DNA from: Pseudomonadota bacterium
GTDB lineage: Bacteria; Desulfobacterota; Syntrophia; Syntrophales; UBA5619
Direction: 5' to 3'
Length of the DNA: 20,462 bases
Assembly (NCBI GenBank): GCA_018896355.1
Contig: JAHIMW010000048.1
Coordinates: forward strand, 1-20,462
Numbering within the stretch: position 1 is the stretch's first letter; each line of letters starts with the position of its first letter. The translations under genes and the position numbers were made by a program. Positions 7,253-14,920 of the stretch are shown one piece after another. Under the pieces are notes generated by a model that saw only the letters and a list, made by a program, of their open reading frames with translations, had not been told where the DNA came from and searched no databases.

Positions 7253-8401
7253 ATGGCAACCAAAAGGGTGGCGATCTGTGCCGTAGCCCAGCACAAGAAC
7301 GACTCCGATCTCTGGCACAAGCGGTTTCAAGGGATGCTCCTCGACGTCCTGGAAGAGCTCCAGGCGCAGGCGGGATTCACCTTTGATGAGGAGACCGGGG
7401 TAAACACGATCGTGAGCTGCTCGGACGATTTCTTCGATGCGCGGACCATCTCCAACAACGGCGTGACCGACGTCCTCGGCGCCCAGTACCGAGGCGAGGA
7501 AAAGATGGCCCAGGAAGGGTTGAACGCCGTCGGCTACGCCCAGGCGGTCATCCTCTCCGGCTACGCCGACCTGGTCCTCGTGATGGGCCACTGCAAGGAA
7601 TCCCAGTCGGAAAGCCGGCGCATGATCTCCAACATGGGGTTCGACCCCTTCTACGGCCGGGCGGTCGGGCTGGACAACCTGAACGCCGCCGCCCTCCAGG
7701 CGCGGGCCTACATGAAGAAGGCGGGGCTCACCGAGGAGCAGCTCGCCGGGATCGTCGTCCGGGCCAGACAGTTGGCCGCACGGAACCCCTACGCGAACGC
7801 CCGGGAGATCGTCGAGGCGGGAAAGGTCGTCGCCTCTCCGCAGCTCTGCGACCCCATCCGGCAGCTTCACGCCTATCCCGTCTCGGACGGCGCCGTGGGA
7901 ATGCTGCTCGCCTCCGAAGAGAGGGCGGCGGAGTTCACCGACAAGCCCGTCTGGATCGCCGGTTTTGCCAACTGTATGGACAGCTACTTCCTCGGCGACC
8001 GGGACCTCACCGCCAATTTCGCGCTGAAGCAGGCTGCCGGGCGGGCATACCGGAAGGCCGGGATCGCAGACCCAAGGAAAGAGCTCGACCTTGTGGAAGT
8101 GATGGACGCCTACGCCTACCAGCAACCCCTCTGGCTCGAGGGCCTGGGCTTGTGCGGCGATGGCGAAGGCGCCCGCTTCCTCGATCAGGGCGGCCAGGAG
8201 AAATATCGCGTCAACCTCTCCGGCGGAATGCTCGCCGGGAACCCCGTCATCATCGCCGGCCTCTACCGGGCGGCCGAGGCGGCCCTCCAGCTCAAGGGCG
8301 AGGCGGGGGAGCGGCAGGTCCCCGATCTCCATCGCGCCGTCGCCCATTCGACCACGGGGGCGGCAGGACAGTTCCACTCCGTCCTCATCCTGGAAAGATA
8401 A
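7253..8401 (+). CDS. Thiolase-fold protein (SCP-x/lipid-transfer type) lacking the catalytic Cys
   Basis: 382 residues from the ATG at 7253, which has AGGGAGG eight bases upstream; a longer frame from 7028 overlaps the PHP gene and is rejected. The thiolase scaffold is recognisable: LNAVGYAQAVILSGYADLVL in the first half, YPVSDGAVGMLLASEE in the middle, and VNLSGGMLAGNPVIIAG with a LQLKGEAGERQVPD tail. By-eye alignment with SCP-x-like thiolases puts A86 where the nucleophilic Cys should be and N330 in place of the His of GHP. Claisen thiolysis by the usual mechanism is therefore doubtful. Relatives without Cys include Ltp2, a retro-aldolase that works with a DUF35 partner. Two DUF35 proteins follow in this operon, so a complex is likely. 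Fold confidence is high; the reaction is open. Confidence 0.87.
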   Translation: MATKRVAICAVAQHKNDSDLWHKRFQGMLLDVLEELQAQAGFTFDEETGVNTIVSCSDDFFDARTISNNGVTDVLGAQYRGEEKMAQEGLNAVGYAQAVILSGYADLVLVMGHCKESQSESRRMISNMGFDPFYGRAVGLDNLNAAALQARAYMKKAGLTEEQLAGIVVRARQLAARNPYANAREIVEAGKVVASPQLCDPIRQLHAYPVSDGAVGMLLASEERAAEFTDKPVWIAGFANCMDSYFLGDRDLTANFALKQAAGRAYRKAGIADPRKELDLVEVMDAYAYQQPLWLEGLGLCGDGEGARFLDQGGQEKYRVNLSGGMLAGNPVIIAGLYRAAEAALQLKGEAGERQVPDLHRAVAHSTTGAAGQFHSVLILER

Positions 8402-8414
8402 GGAGCAATCAGCC

Positions 8415-9629
8415 ATGAAAATGCATGCAAAAAACAGAAATGTCGCAATTATCGGGATCGGCCAGACCTCTCTTTCCTCCCACAAGGAGGATCAGAACCA
8501 GGCGGAGATGGTCCACGAGGCCGTGAGAAACGCCCTCGCCGATGCGGGGCTCAAAATCGGGGATATCGACTGCATCGTCCACGGGAATATGGAACTCTTC
8601 GAGATGCAATTCGCCCCGGACCTCTGGCATTCCCTGGGAACCGGCGCCTACGGGAAGGACGAATACCGGATCACGACCGGCGGGACCACCGGCGCCACAC
8701 TGGTCTGCGCCGCGGACAACCTCGTCGCCTCCGGTCTCTACGACACGGTCCTCGCGATCGGCATGGAGAAACTCCAGGAGGGGAACACCACCGGCGGCAT
8801 CACCAACATGGCCGATCCGCTCTGGTTCCGGAACCTCCAGACCGGGGCGCTGACCGGCACCACCGCCCAGGAGATCATAGACGAGTTCGGCGAAGAGCGG
8901 GCGAAACGTGCCGCCATGCGCTACCGGATCATGATGGACAAGCACGCGATGCTCAACCAAAGGGCCCACCGCCGCCTCGGCCTGGAGTACAGCCAGATGG
9001 AGGACCTGATGGCCAACTCCCCGCCGCTCGTCGGCGAGCTTCGGCTCATCCACATGTGCTCCCAGTCCGATGGGGCGTGCGCGATGATCTTCACCTCGGA
9101 AGAAAAGGTGAAACAGGGGACGAAGAACCCCCCGGTCTGGATGCGCGACCACATCCAGGTCCACCGGGAAGAGACGATCCCCAACCTCTTCGGCTTCAAC
9201 AAACCGGAGGTGACCCACCACCTGGCCGCGCGGAAACTCTTCGCCCGGAACGGCATCCAGGACCCGGTGGCCTACTTCGACGTGTTCGAAATGTACGATC
9301 CCTCGGCCTGGTGGGCGGTGGACTGGCTCCGAGAATTCTTCCTCCTTACGGGGGACGAGCATCTCCGGATGTTGGAGGCGGGGGATTTCGATATGGACGG
9401 GAGGATCCCGATCAATCCGTCGGGCGGGGTGATCGCCAGCAACCCCATCGGCGCCACCGCGATGCTTCGGCTGGCGGAGGCGGCCCTTCAGATCCGCGGC
9501 GACGCAGGCGGTCACCAAATCAAGAAAGAGGTGCGTCACGCCCTCGCCTCGGGCTTCGGCGGAACCTTCTGGTCGGTTCTGATGATCCTCGAAAAAGAAC
9601 TGAATTGGCAGGAGGTGAACCATGACTGA
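8415..9629 (+). CDS. Second thiolase-fold protein (SCP-x/lipid-transfer type), also lacking the catalytic Cys
   Basis: 404 residues. The ATG at 8415 follows AAGGAG overlapping the previous stop. The start VAIIGIGQTSLSSHKED, the block TTGGTTGATLVCAADNLVAS with LYDTVLAIGMEKLQ, and the C-terminal INPSGGVIASNPIGATAML belong to the acetyl-CoA acetyltransferase/SCP-x subgroup. The expected Cys aligns to G90 in the TTGGTTGA block, and the GHP His aligns to N343. C99, nine residues later, is out of register for the nucleophile. The tail HALASGFGGTFWSVLMIL lacks the second catalytic Cys. It overlaps the SCP2-DUF35 gene by eight bases, pointing to tight coupling and probably a heteromeric thiolase-fold/DUF35 complex, as in Ltp2-ChsH2 or BbsAB. 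Which of the two thiolase-like proteins pairs with which DUF35 is not visible. Confidence 0.87.
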   Translation: MKMHAKNRNVAIIGIGQTSLSSHKEDQNQAEMVHEAVRNALADAGLKIGDIDCIVHGNMELFEMQFAPDLWHSLGTGAYGKDEYRITTGGTTGATLVCAADNLVASGLYDTVLAIGMEKLQEGNTTGGITNMADPLWFRNLQTGALTGTTAQEIIDEFGEERAKRAAMRYRIMMDKHAMLNQRAHRRLGLEYSQMEDLMANSPPLVGELRLIHMCSQSDGACAMIFTSEEKVKQGTKNPPVWMRDHIQVHREETIPNLFGFNKPEVTHHLAARKLFARNGIQDPVAYFDVFEMYDPSAWWAVDWLREFFLLTGDEHLRMLEAGDFDMDGRIPINPSGGVIASNPIGATAMLRLAEAALQIRGDAGGHQIKKEVRHALASGFGGTFWSVLMILEKELNWQEVNHD

Positions 9630-10806
9630 ATATTTCGGAACGACCGTAGCGGACATCTTCGCAACGATGCCGAAACGCTTCAAGCCGGAAGAGGCGAAAG
9701 AGGTGGACATCGCGATCGGCTATGAGGCAACCGGCGAAGGCGGCGGCAAATGGAAGGCCACGATCAAACACGGCACGCTGAAGGTGGAAACCGTGGAAGG
9801 GGAGCTCACCGGCTGCAAGACCACGATTCACACCGACGCGGAGACCTTCGTCGGCGTGACCCTGGGGAAGATCGCCGCCCTCGACGCCCTCTCCTCGCAG
9901 AAACTCCGCGTCGCCGGCGATCCCAAGTTCCTCATGCTCCTCCTCCCAAAGATCTTCACCCCCTATGCGGCGCCCGCAAAAAAGCCCGACGCGGTGACGG
10001 CGCGCGACATCATCGCCACGATCGCGGAGCGGTTCCGGCCGGAGAAGGCCGAAGGGGTCGCCATGACGATCGGCTACGATCTCGCCGGCGAGGGCGGCGG
10101 CAAATGGACCATCGTTATCCGGGAAGGGAAATGCGCCGTCCGGGAAGGTCTCGCCGATCCCCTCACGGTGAAGATGACGATGGAGGCAAAGACTTACGCG
10201 GGAATGATGGTCGGGACCATCGAGGCGGTCACCGCATTCACCTCCGGACAGGTGAAGATCGAGGGGGACATGGCCGCCGCCGGCGCCACGGCGAAATACT
10301 TCCTGAAATACGTCGTTCCCGGCGCAACGGAGGCGGAGGAGCTGATCTCGCTTCGGGTGATAAACTCGATCGAGCAGCGCTTCGCCACCGGCCCCGTCAT
10401 GGGGCGCTGGTTCGCCGGCATCCGGGAGAAGAAGTTTCTCGCCAACCGCTGCCCGAAATGCGGCCGGACCCAGATCCCTCCCCGGGAGATCTGCGCCTGG
10501 TGCCGCGTCCGGGTCCATGAATTTGTCGAGGTCGGTCCGAAGGGGGTCGTGACCCACTTCGACATCGTCTATTTCGCGAGCCCCGATCCGCTCACCGGGG
10601 CCGTCCGGGACACCCCCTACGCCACCGCCTATGTGGTTTTCGACGGGGCGACCGAGCGGGAGGCGATTACGCTGGACCTGAAGCAGGAGGACATTCCCCG
10701 CCTGAAGGAGGGCGCCCGGGTGCGGCCCGTCTGGGCGGAGGTGACCACGGGAAGCTATCGTGATCTGATCGGCGTCGAGCTGGATGAAGAGGAGGGAAGT
10801 ATATGA
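9622..10806 (+). CDS. Tandem SCP2 domains fused to a DUF35 zinc-ribbon/OB-fold domain
   Basis: 394 residues; the ATG at 9622 has GGAGGTGAACC before it. Two sterol-carrier-protein-2-like repeats are seen. The first, at about residues 8-110, contains IGYEATGEGGGKWKATI. The second, at about 125-235, contains IGYDLAGEGGGKWTIVI. The repeats are clearly related to each other. From about residue 265 a DUF35 module follows, with the zinc ribbon CPKCGRTQIPPREICAWC and an OB-fold ending near residue 385. SCP2 domains bind lipids and acyl-CoAs. DUF35 proteins bind CoA substrates and partner thiolase-fold enzymes. The fusion would place a lipid-binding module at the active site of the neighbouring thiolase-like protein. 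No transit signal is present, so it acts in the cytoplasm. The three-module architecture is unusual to me. Confidence 0.9.
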   Translation: MTEYFGTTVADIFATMPKRFKPEEAKEVDIAIGYEATGEGGGKWKATIKHGTLKVETVEGELTGCKTTIHTDAETFVGVTLGKIAALDALSSQKLRVAGDPKFLMLLLPKIFTPYAAPAKKPDAVTARDIIATIAERFRPEKAEGVAMTIGYDLAGEGGGKWTIVIREGKCAVREGLADPLTVKMTMEAKTYAGMMVGTIEAVTAFTSGQVKIEGDMAAAGATAKYFLKYVVPGATEAEELISLRVINSIEQRFATGPVMGRWFAGIREKKFLANRCPKCGRTQIPPREICAWCRVRVHEFVEVGPKGVVTHFDIVYFASPDPLTGAVRDTPYATAYVVFDGATEREAITLDLKQEDIPRLKEGARVRPVWAEVTTGSYRDLIGVELDEEEGSI

Positions 10807-11264
10807 CCATGCAAGAAGACCATAAGGATTGTTTCGTCCTGGAGGGGAAGATGGCCCTCCCCAACCAGAACTTCGCCGGAAGGCTGGGGTCGCGGTTCCT
10901 GATCGCCATCCGGGACCGGAAGAAGATCATGGGGCTGAAGTGCAACCCGTGCGGGAAGACCTTCGTCCCGCCACGCGAGTACTGCGAGAAATGCTGGACG
11001 AAGATCGCCGACAACTGGGTCGAGCTGGGGACGGAGGGGGAACTCGTCAACTTCACCGTCGTCCGCTACGGCGACCGGCACCTGCCGAAGAAGCCCCCCT
11101 ACATTCTGGGACAGATCCGGCTCGACGGCGCGGATACGCCGCTTGTGCACATTGTCGAGGGGATCGATCCCCGGGATGTCGAGAGCGGCATCCGCGTGAA
11201 GGCGGTATTCGCCGAAAAGACGACGAATACCATTATGGACATCGACCATTTCGAACCGGTTTAA
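10803..11264 (+). CDS. Stand-alone DUF35 (zinc-ribbon/OB-fold) protein
   Basis: 153 residues. The ATG at 10803 overlaps the stop of the SCP2-DUF35 gene (ATGA) and has GGAGGG six bases upstream; a second ATG lies two codons on. The rubredoxin-like ribbon CNPCGKTFVPPREYCEKC is at roughly residues 47-64, followed by the OB-fold with GELVNFTVVRYGDRHL and ending in HIVEGIDPRDVESGIRVKA. This is the standard form of the DUF35 partners of archaeal acetoacetyl-CoA thiolase/HMG-CoA synthase, of benzoylsuccinyl-CoA thiolase (BbsA) and of ChsH2. It presumably assembles with one of the two thiolase-like proteins upstream. No enzymatic activity of its own is expected. Confidence 0.9.
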   Translation: MTMQEDHKDCFVLEGKMALPNQNFAGRLGSRFLIAIRDRKKIMGLKCNPCGKTFVPPREYCEKCWTKIADNWVELGTEGELVNFTVVRYGDRHLPKKPPYILGQIRLDGADTPLVHIVEGIDPRDVESGIRVKAVFAEKTTNTIMDIDHFEPV

Positions 11265-11284
11265 GAAGAGAAAGGAGACAAACC

Positions 11285-12154
11285 ATGGCCAAGGATGCAA
11301 CCCCCGTGATCATTTGCGCGGCCCTGACAGGCGCCGCCACCATGAAGAACAACAACCCCTCGGTCCCCTACACGATCGCCGAATTCGCCGAGGAGGCGCA
11401 TAAATGCCGCGAGGCGGGGGCCGCGATGGTCCACGTCCACGCCCGGACCGATGACGGCCAGTCCACCCATGAAATCGACCGGGTGCAGGCCGTCTACGAC
11501 GCGATCAAGGCGAAGAGCCCCGAATTGCTCATCTGTCTCTCCTCCGCCGTGGGGGTCTTCAAGACGCCTGAAGAGCGCCTCGCCCAGATCATCGCCGTCA
11601 AGCCGGAGATGGCCTCTTACAATACCAACAGCATGAATTTCAGCATCATCGACCGGAACACAGGGATGATCTTCTTCGATTATATCTTCGACAACACCTT
11701 CACGATGCTGCAGGACTTCGGCAGGGCCTTTGAAGAGAACAAGGTCAAGCCGGAAATCGAGTGTTATGACGTCGGCGGCCTCGACAACACCATGATCATC
11801 GCCAAGCAGGGCTTCTTCACGCAGCCAATGAATTTCAACTTTGTCTGGGGCGTCACGGGCGGCCAGCGATTCCGGCCCGAGATGATGATCGCCATGAAAA
11901 ACGCCCTGCCGCCAGGTTCCAATTTCACCACGTGCGCTGTCGGCGTGGAGCAGTTTCCCGCCAACATGATGTCCTGCATCCTGGGCGGGAACATGCGTGT
12001 GGGGATGGAGGACAACACGCGAATGCCGAACGGCGATCTTGCCAAGGGAAGCTACGAACAGGTCGAATGGGCCGTCCGGGTCGCCGAGAACCTGAACCGG
12101 AAACCGGCGACGCCGGCGGAAGCGCGCCAGATCATGGGCATCCGGGCAGCGTGA
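11285..12154 (+). CDS. Beta-keto acid cleavage enzyme (BKACE/Kce, DUF849 family)
   Basis: 289 residues from the ATG at 11285, with AAAGGAG upstream. It starts VIICAALTGAATMKNNNPSV and contains the zinc-binding HVHAR motif near residues 50-54 and a GMEDN block near residue 240 that supplies the third metal ligand, as in 3-keto-5-aminohexanoate cleavage enzyme. The family uses Zn2+ to condense a beta-keto acid with acetyl-CoA, releasing acetoacetate and a new acyl-CoA. The length is normal. Its place immediately after the thiolase/DUF35 genes suggests it handles a beta-keto acid arising in the same pathway, possibly replacing thiolysis if the thiolase-like proteins do not perform it. Substrate within the family varies widely and is not predictable here. 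Confidence 0.9.
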   Translation: MAKDATPVIICAALTGAATMKNNNPSVPYTIAEFAEEAHKCREAGAAMVHVHARTDDGQSTHEIDRVQAVYDAIKAKSPELLICLSSAVGVFKTPEERLAQIIAVKPEMASYNTNSMNFSIIDRNTGMIFFDYIFDNTFTMLQDFGRAFEENKVKPEIECYDVGGLDNTMIIAKQGFFTQPMNFNFVWGVTGGQRFRPEMMIAMKNALPPGSNFTTCAVGVEQFPANMMSCILGGNMRVGMEDNTRMPNGDLAKGSYEQVEWAVRVAENLNRKPATPAEARQIMGIRAA

Positions 12155-12258
12155 GCCATTGTCACGCGGCGAGACAATCATCCCCGGGCTGAAATAGGGG
12201 GAAGATGCTTTTCCCGGGAACGGCCGAGGCCGGCCGAACCCGCCGGAAGGAGGGAATC

Positions 12259-13407
12259 ATGGATTTCGCGATCAGCGACGAACAGCGGATGTTCCGGGAT
12301 ACCGTCTACCGGTTCGCCCGGGAGGAGATCGCGCCCCTGTGCGAAGAGGCCGATCTGAAAAGTGAATTCAGTTTCGAGATCTGGAGGAAATTCGGCGAGA
12401 TGGGACTTCTCGGCCTTCCCGTGCCGGAAAAGTACGGCGGGTCGGGGGCGGATTTCGTCACCAGTTGCCTGGCCGGAGAGGCGGTCGGCCATGCCGGCGT
12501 CGACGGCGGCCACACCCTCGCCTGGGGCGCCCACACTTACCTGTGCGCGGCCAACATCATGCAGCACGGCACGGAGGCGCAGAAGGAGAAGTATCTGCCG
12601 AAACTCGCCACCGGTGAATGGATCGGCTGCATGGGGCTCACCGAACCGGGCTGCGGCTCGGACGCTGCGGCGATCACCACGACGGCGGTCCGGAAGGGGG
12701 ACAAATACATCCTGAACGGATCGAAGACCTTCATCACGAACGCCCCCCTCTCCGAGATCTTCATCATCTTCGCGACCCTCGACAAGGCGAAGAAGCACAA
12801 GGGGATCACGACCTTCATCGTGGAGCGGGGCTTCCCGGGGATCTCCACCGGAAAGCCGATGCACAAACTGGGCTGCCGCGCCTCCGAGACCTCGGAGGTC
12901 TTTCTCGAGGAGTGCGAGGTCCCCGTCGAGAACTGTCTGGGGGGCGAGGGAAACGGCTGGCTGATCGCACTGGGCGGCGTCGAGTGGGACCGGAGCACCC
13001 TGGTCGCCCCCTTCCTCGGCGGCCATATCTTCATGCTGGAAAGCTGCGCACGCTATGCGAACCAGCGGCGGGCCTTCAACCGGCCGATCCGGGACTTCCA
13101 GTCCATCCAGAACCGGATCGCCGACATGAGGGTCTACCTTGAGGCGGCAAGGCTCGCCGTTTACCGGATCGCCGCATCGAAGGACAGCGGCGTCGCATTA
13201 AATCCGCTCACGGCCGCCGTGAACAAGATGTACCTCGGCGACCGGGGATTCGAGATGTCGTCGGAGGCGGTCGATCTCTTCGGCGGGTACGGCTACATCC
13301 ACGAGTATCCCGTGGAGAGGATCCTCCGGGACACGAAGCTGGGCCAACTGGGCGGGGGCACATCCGACATCATGCGGATGATCGTCGCCCGGTTCATGAT
13401 GATGTAA
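12259..13407 (+). CDS. Acyl-CoA dehydrogenase with Asp at the alternative base position
   Basis: 382 residues; ATG 12259 follows GGAAGGAGG. The standard acyl-CoA dehydrogenase blocks are present: GLLGLPVPEKYGGSGAD, CMGLTEPGCGSDAA (FAD/substrate loop), YILNGSKTFITNAP, and the C-terminal VDLFGGYGYIHEYPVERILR. The usual catalytic Glu of medium- and short-chain enzymes (YEGTSE) is replaced: the motif reads LGGGTSD, with G366. At the alternative position used by isovaleryl-CoA and long-chain enzymes (ER) the sequence is WDR, so D244 may act as base. The enzyme should oxidise an acyl-CoA to an enoyl-CoA with electrons going to ETF. It lies about 100 bases after the Kce gene and is followed by a terminator. 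The substrate may be branched or cyclic; this is inferred. Confidence 0.93.
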   Translation: MDFAISDEQRMFRDTVYRFAREEIAPLCEEADLKSEFSFEIWRKFGEMGLLGLPVPEKYGGSGADFVTSCLAGEAVGHAGVDGGHTLAWGAHTYLCAANIMQHGTEAQKEKYLPKLATGEWIGCMGLTEPGCGSDAAAITTTAVRKGDKYILNGSKTFITNAPLSEIFIIFATLDKAKKHKGITTFIVERGFPGISTGKPMHKLGCRASETSEVFLEECEVPVENCLGGEGNGWLIALGGVEWDRSTLVAPFLGGHIFMLESCARYANQRRAFNRPIRDFQSIQNRIADMRVYLEAARLAVYRIAASKDSGVALNPLTAAVNKMYLGDRGFEMSSEAVDLFGGYGYIHEYPVERILRDTKLGQLGGGTSDIMRMIVARFMMM

Positions 13408-13428
13408 GGAGATCTGGTTTGAAATCAT

Positions 13429-13455
13429 GATCCCTCCGCGCGCGGGATCTTTTTT
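13429..13455 (+). terminator. Rho-independent terminator after the first acyl-CoA dehydrogenase
   Basis: GATCCC (13429-13434) pairs with GGGATC (13444-13449) around a nine-base GC-rich loop, followed directly by six T (13450-13455). It lies 22 bases after the stop codon, the normal place. It would end or attenuate the long plus-strand transcript before the second dehydrogenase gene. Confidence 0.75.
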
Positions 13456-13480
13456 CGACCCTGCACCTCCTCGCTTCGCT

Positions 13481-13526
13481 GCCGGGAAAAACTCGCGCCT
13501 AAAGGAGCTCAGACAGTTTTCCCGGC
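13481..13526. repeat. Intergenic inverted repeat, 10-bp arms
   Basis: GCCGGGAAAA (13481-13490) is repeated inverted as TTTTCCCGGC (13517-13526) with a 26-base loop. There is no T run after it, so it is not an ordinary terminator. It could be a copy of a dispersed intergenic palindrome, or a leader structure for the second dehydrogenase gene that begins at 13631. The rest of 13408-13630 shows no ORF with coding character and no convincing promoter. Confidence 0.45.
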
Positions 13527-13630
13527 GGGCGTTGCGCTGCGGGGGCAAGGGTACCCCGAAAAAATTTCCAATGCGCGCTTCCGGGATCAGATTTCAAAGT
13601 TGCGCAAAGATCTTGTGAGGAGACAAAACC

Positions 13631-14788
13631 ATGGACTATGAGCTTTCAGAGGGCCATAGGAGGCTGCAGGCGGAGATGGGGAAGTTCTGCCGGGAGGAGA
13701 TCGCTCCGGGCGCCGCCCTCTTCGACGAGGCCCCTCCGGAAGAGGCCGCCGCCCGGATGAGAATCAACCTGAAAAAGCTTGCCGGTGCCGGCTTTCTGAA
13801 TCTCCTGTTGGGAGAAGACCTGCTCGGTTCCTGCGTCGCCGGCGAAGAGCTGGCCCGGGTCTGCCCCTCGACCTATCTTGCGGCCGTCTCCTCGGCGACC
13901 ACTTTCGGGAGGGCCGTGAAGCGTTTCGGCACGGATGCCCAGCAGGAACGGTATCTGCCACACCTCGCTGCGGGCGAGAGGATCGGCGCATTTGGCTGCA
14001 CAGAGAGGGAGGCGGGATCGGACCTCGCCGGGATGCAAACCGCCGCGGAGAGCAAGGAGGGCCGCTGGATCCTGAACGGAGAGAAGGACCTTGTAACGAA
14101 CGCACCGCTCGCCGATTTCTTCCTGGTTCTCGCCTGGACCGACCGGGAAGCGGGTCTGGAACGGGGGACGACCCTTTTTCTGATCGACCGCGAAGCAACA
14201 GGAGTGACGATCGGCAGACCGTTGGAAACGATGGGCCTCCGCGGCGCGCCGACCGCCGGGATCCGCCTGGAGAACTGCGGCGTGACGGATGAGGCCCTCC
14301 TCGGCGGAACCGCCGGCGCCGGCTGGGGCCGGATGCAGGCCCTCCTGGAAGAGATCAAACTCGCCCTCTCCGTCCTCTGCGTTGGCGTCGGTATGGCCTG
14401 CATGGAGGAGTCGACGCGCCACGCGAAGGCGAAAAAGGCGTTCGGAAAACCGATCGGCCTGTTTGAAGGGGTCGGGGCAAAGCTCGCCACCATGTTCACG
14501 CTTAACGACATCGGCCGGATGATGATCGGCCGGGCCGCCTGGGCGATGGAGCAGAAGGAGCCGGAAGGCCCCGTCCTCGCCTCCTGCGCGAAGCTCTTCA
14601 CGAGCGAGGCGGCCGGAAGGATCGCCGACCTGGCAATGCAGGTCCACGGCGGACACGGTTATCTAAAGGGCGCCGTCGTGGAGCGTCTCTACCGCGACGC
14701 CCGGTTCGCGGAACTCGCCTACGGCACCTCGGAGATGCAACGCGCCTTCATCGCCAAAGAGAGTCTGGACCGGTTCCGCGCCGCCTGA
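13631..14788 (+). CDS. Acyl-CoA dehydrogenase-like protein lacking a Glu at both known base positions
   Basis: 385 residues; the ATG at 13631 has GAGGAG eight bases upstream. The family blocks are present but divergent: GAFGCTEREAGSDLAG, WILNGEKDLVTNAP, TMGLRGAPTAGI, and the C-terminal MQVHGGHGYLKGAVVERLYR. The motif that normally reads YEGTSE reads AYGTSE, placing Y364 at the catalytic Glu. At the alternative ER position the sequence is EEIK, placing I242 there, with E240 and E241 directly before it. Either a neighbouring acidic residue serves as base or the protein does another job. It could also be a structural partner of one of the two adjacent dehydrogenases, as heteromeric acyl-CoA dehydrogenases exist. 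It lies between the terminator at 13429-13455 and the third dehydrogenase gene. Confidence 0.9.
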   Translation: MDYELSEGHRRLQAEMGKFCREEIAPGAALFDEAPPEEAAARMRINLKKLAGAGFLNLLLGEDLLGSCVAGEELARVCPSTYLAAVSSATTFGRAVKRFGTDAQQERYLPHLAAGERIGAFGCTEREAGSDLAGMQTAAESKEGRWILNGEKDLVTNAPLADFFLVLAWTDREAGLERGTTLFLIDREATGVTIGRPLETMGLRGAPTAGIRLENCGVTDEALLGGTAGAGWGRMQALLEEIKLALSVLCVGVGMACMEESTRHAKAKKAFGKPIGLFEGVGAKLATMFTLNDIGRMMIGRAAWAMEQKEPEGPVLASCAKLFTSEAAGRIADLAMQVHGGHGYLKGAVVERLYRDARFAELAYGTSEMQRAFIAKESLDRFRAA

Positions 14789-14815
14789 ACGGCGTCGCCG
14801 CGGCGGGATAATGAG

Positions 14816-14856
14816 TCTTCCCTCCCCCTCGATGGGGGAGGGTCAGGGTGGGGGTG
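14816..14856. repeat. Dispersed intergenic repeat (CCCTCCCCC...GGGGGAGGG type)
   Basis: The stretch contains CCCTCCCCCTCGATGGGGGAGGG followed in steps by GTCAGGGTGGGGGTG (core 14819-14841). This is the familiar low-complexity palindromic repeat found in intergenic spaces of many proteobacterial genomes. The hairpin between the second and third dehydrogenase genes may stabilise or interrupt the transcript. I see no T run. Confidence 0.6.
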
Positions 14857-14920
14857 CAAAGGGGAGATTTCCTTTTTTCGAGTGCATCTGAAATAACGGC
14901 AGGACGGAGAAAGTGCCCGC

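Noticed and set aside
8409..9710. 433-codon minus-strand frame opposite the second thiolase-like gene
   Set aside because: Antisense shadow with no recognisable domain or ribosome binding site.
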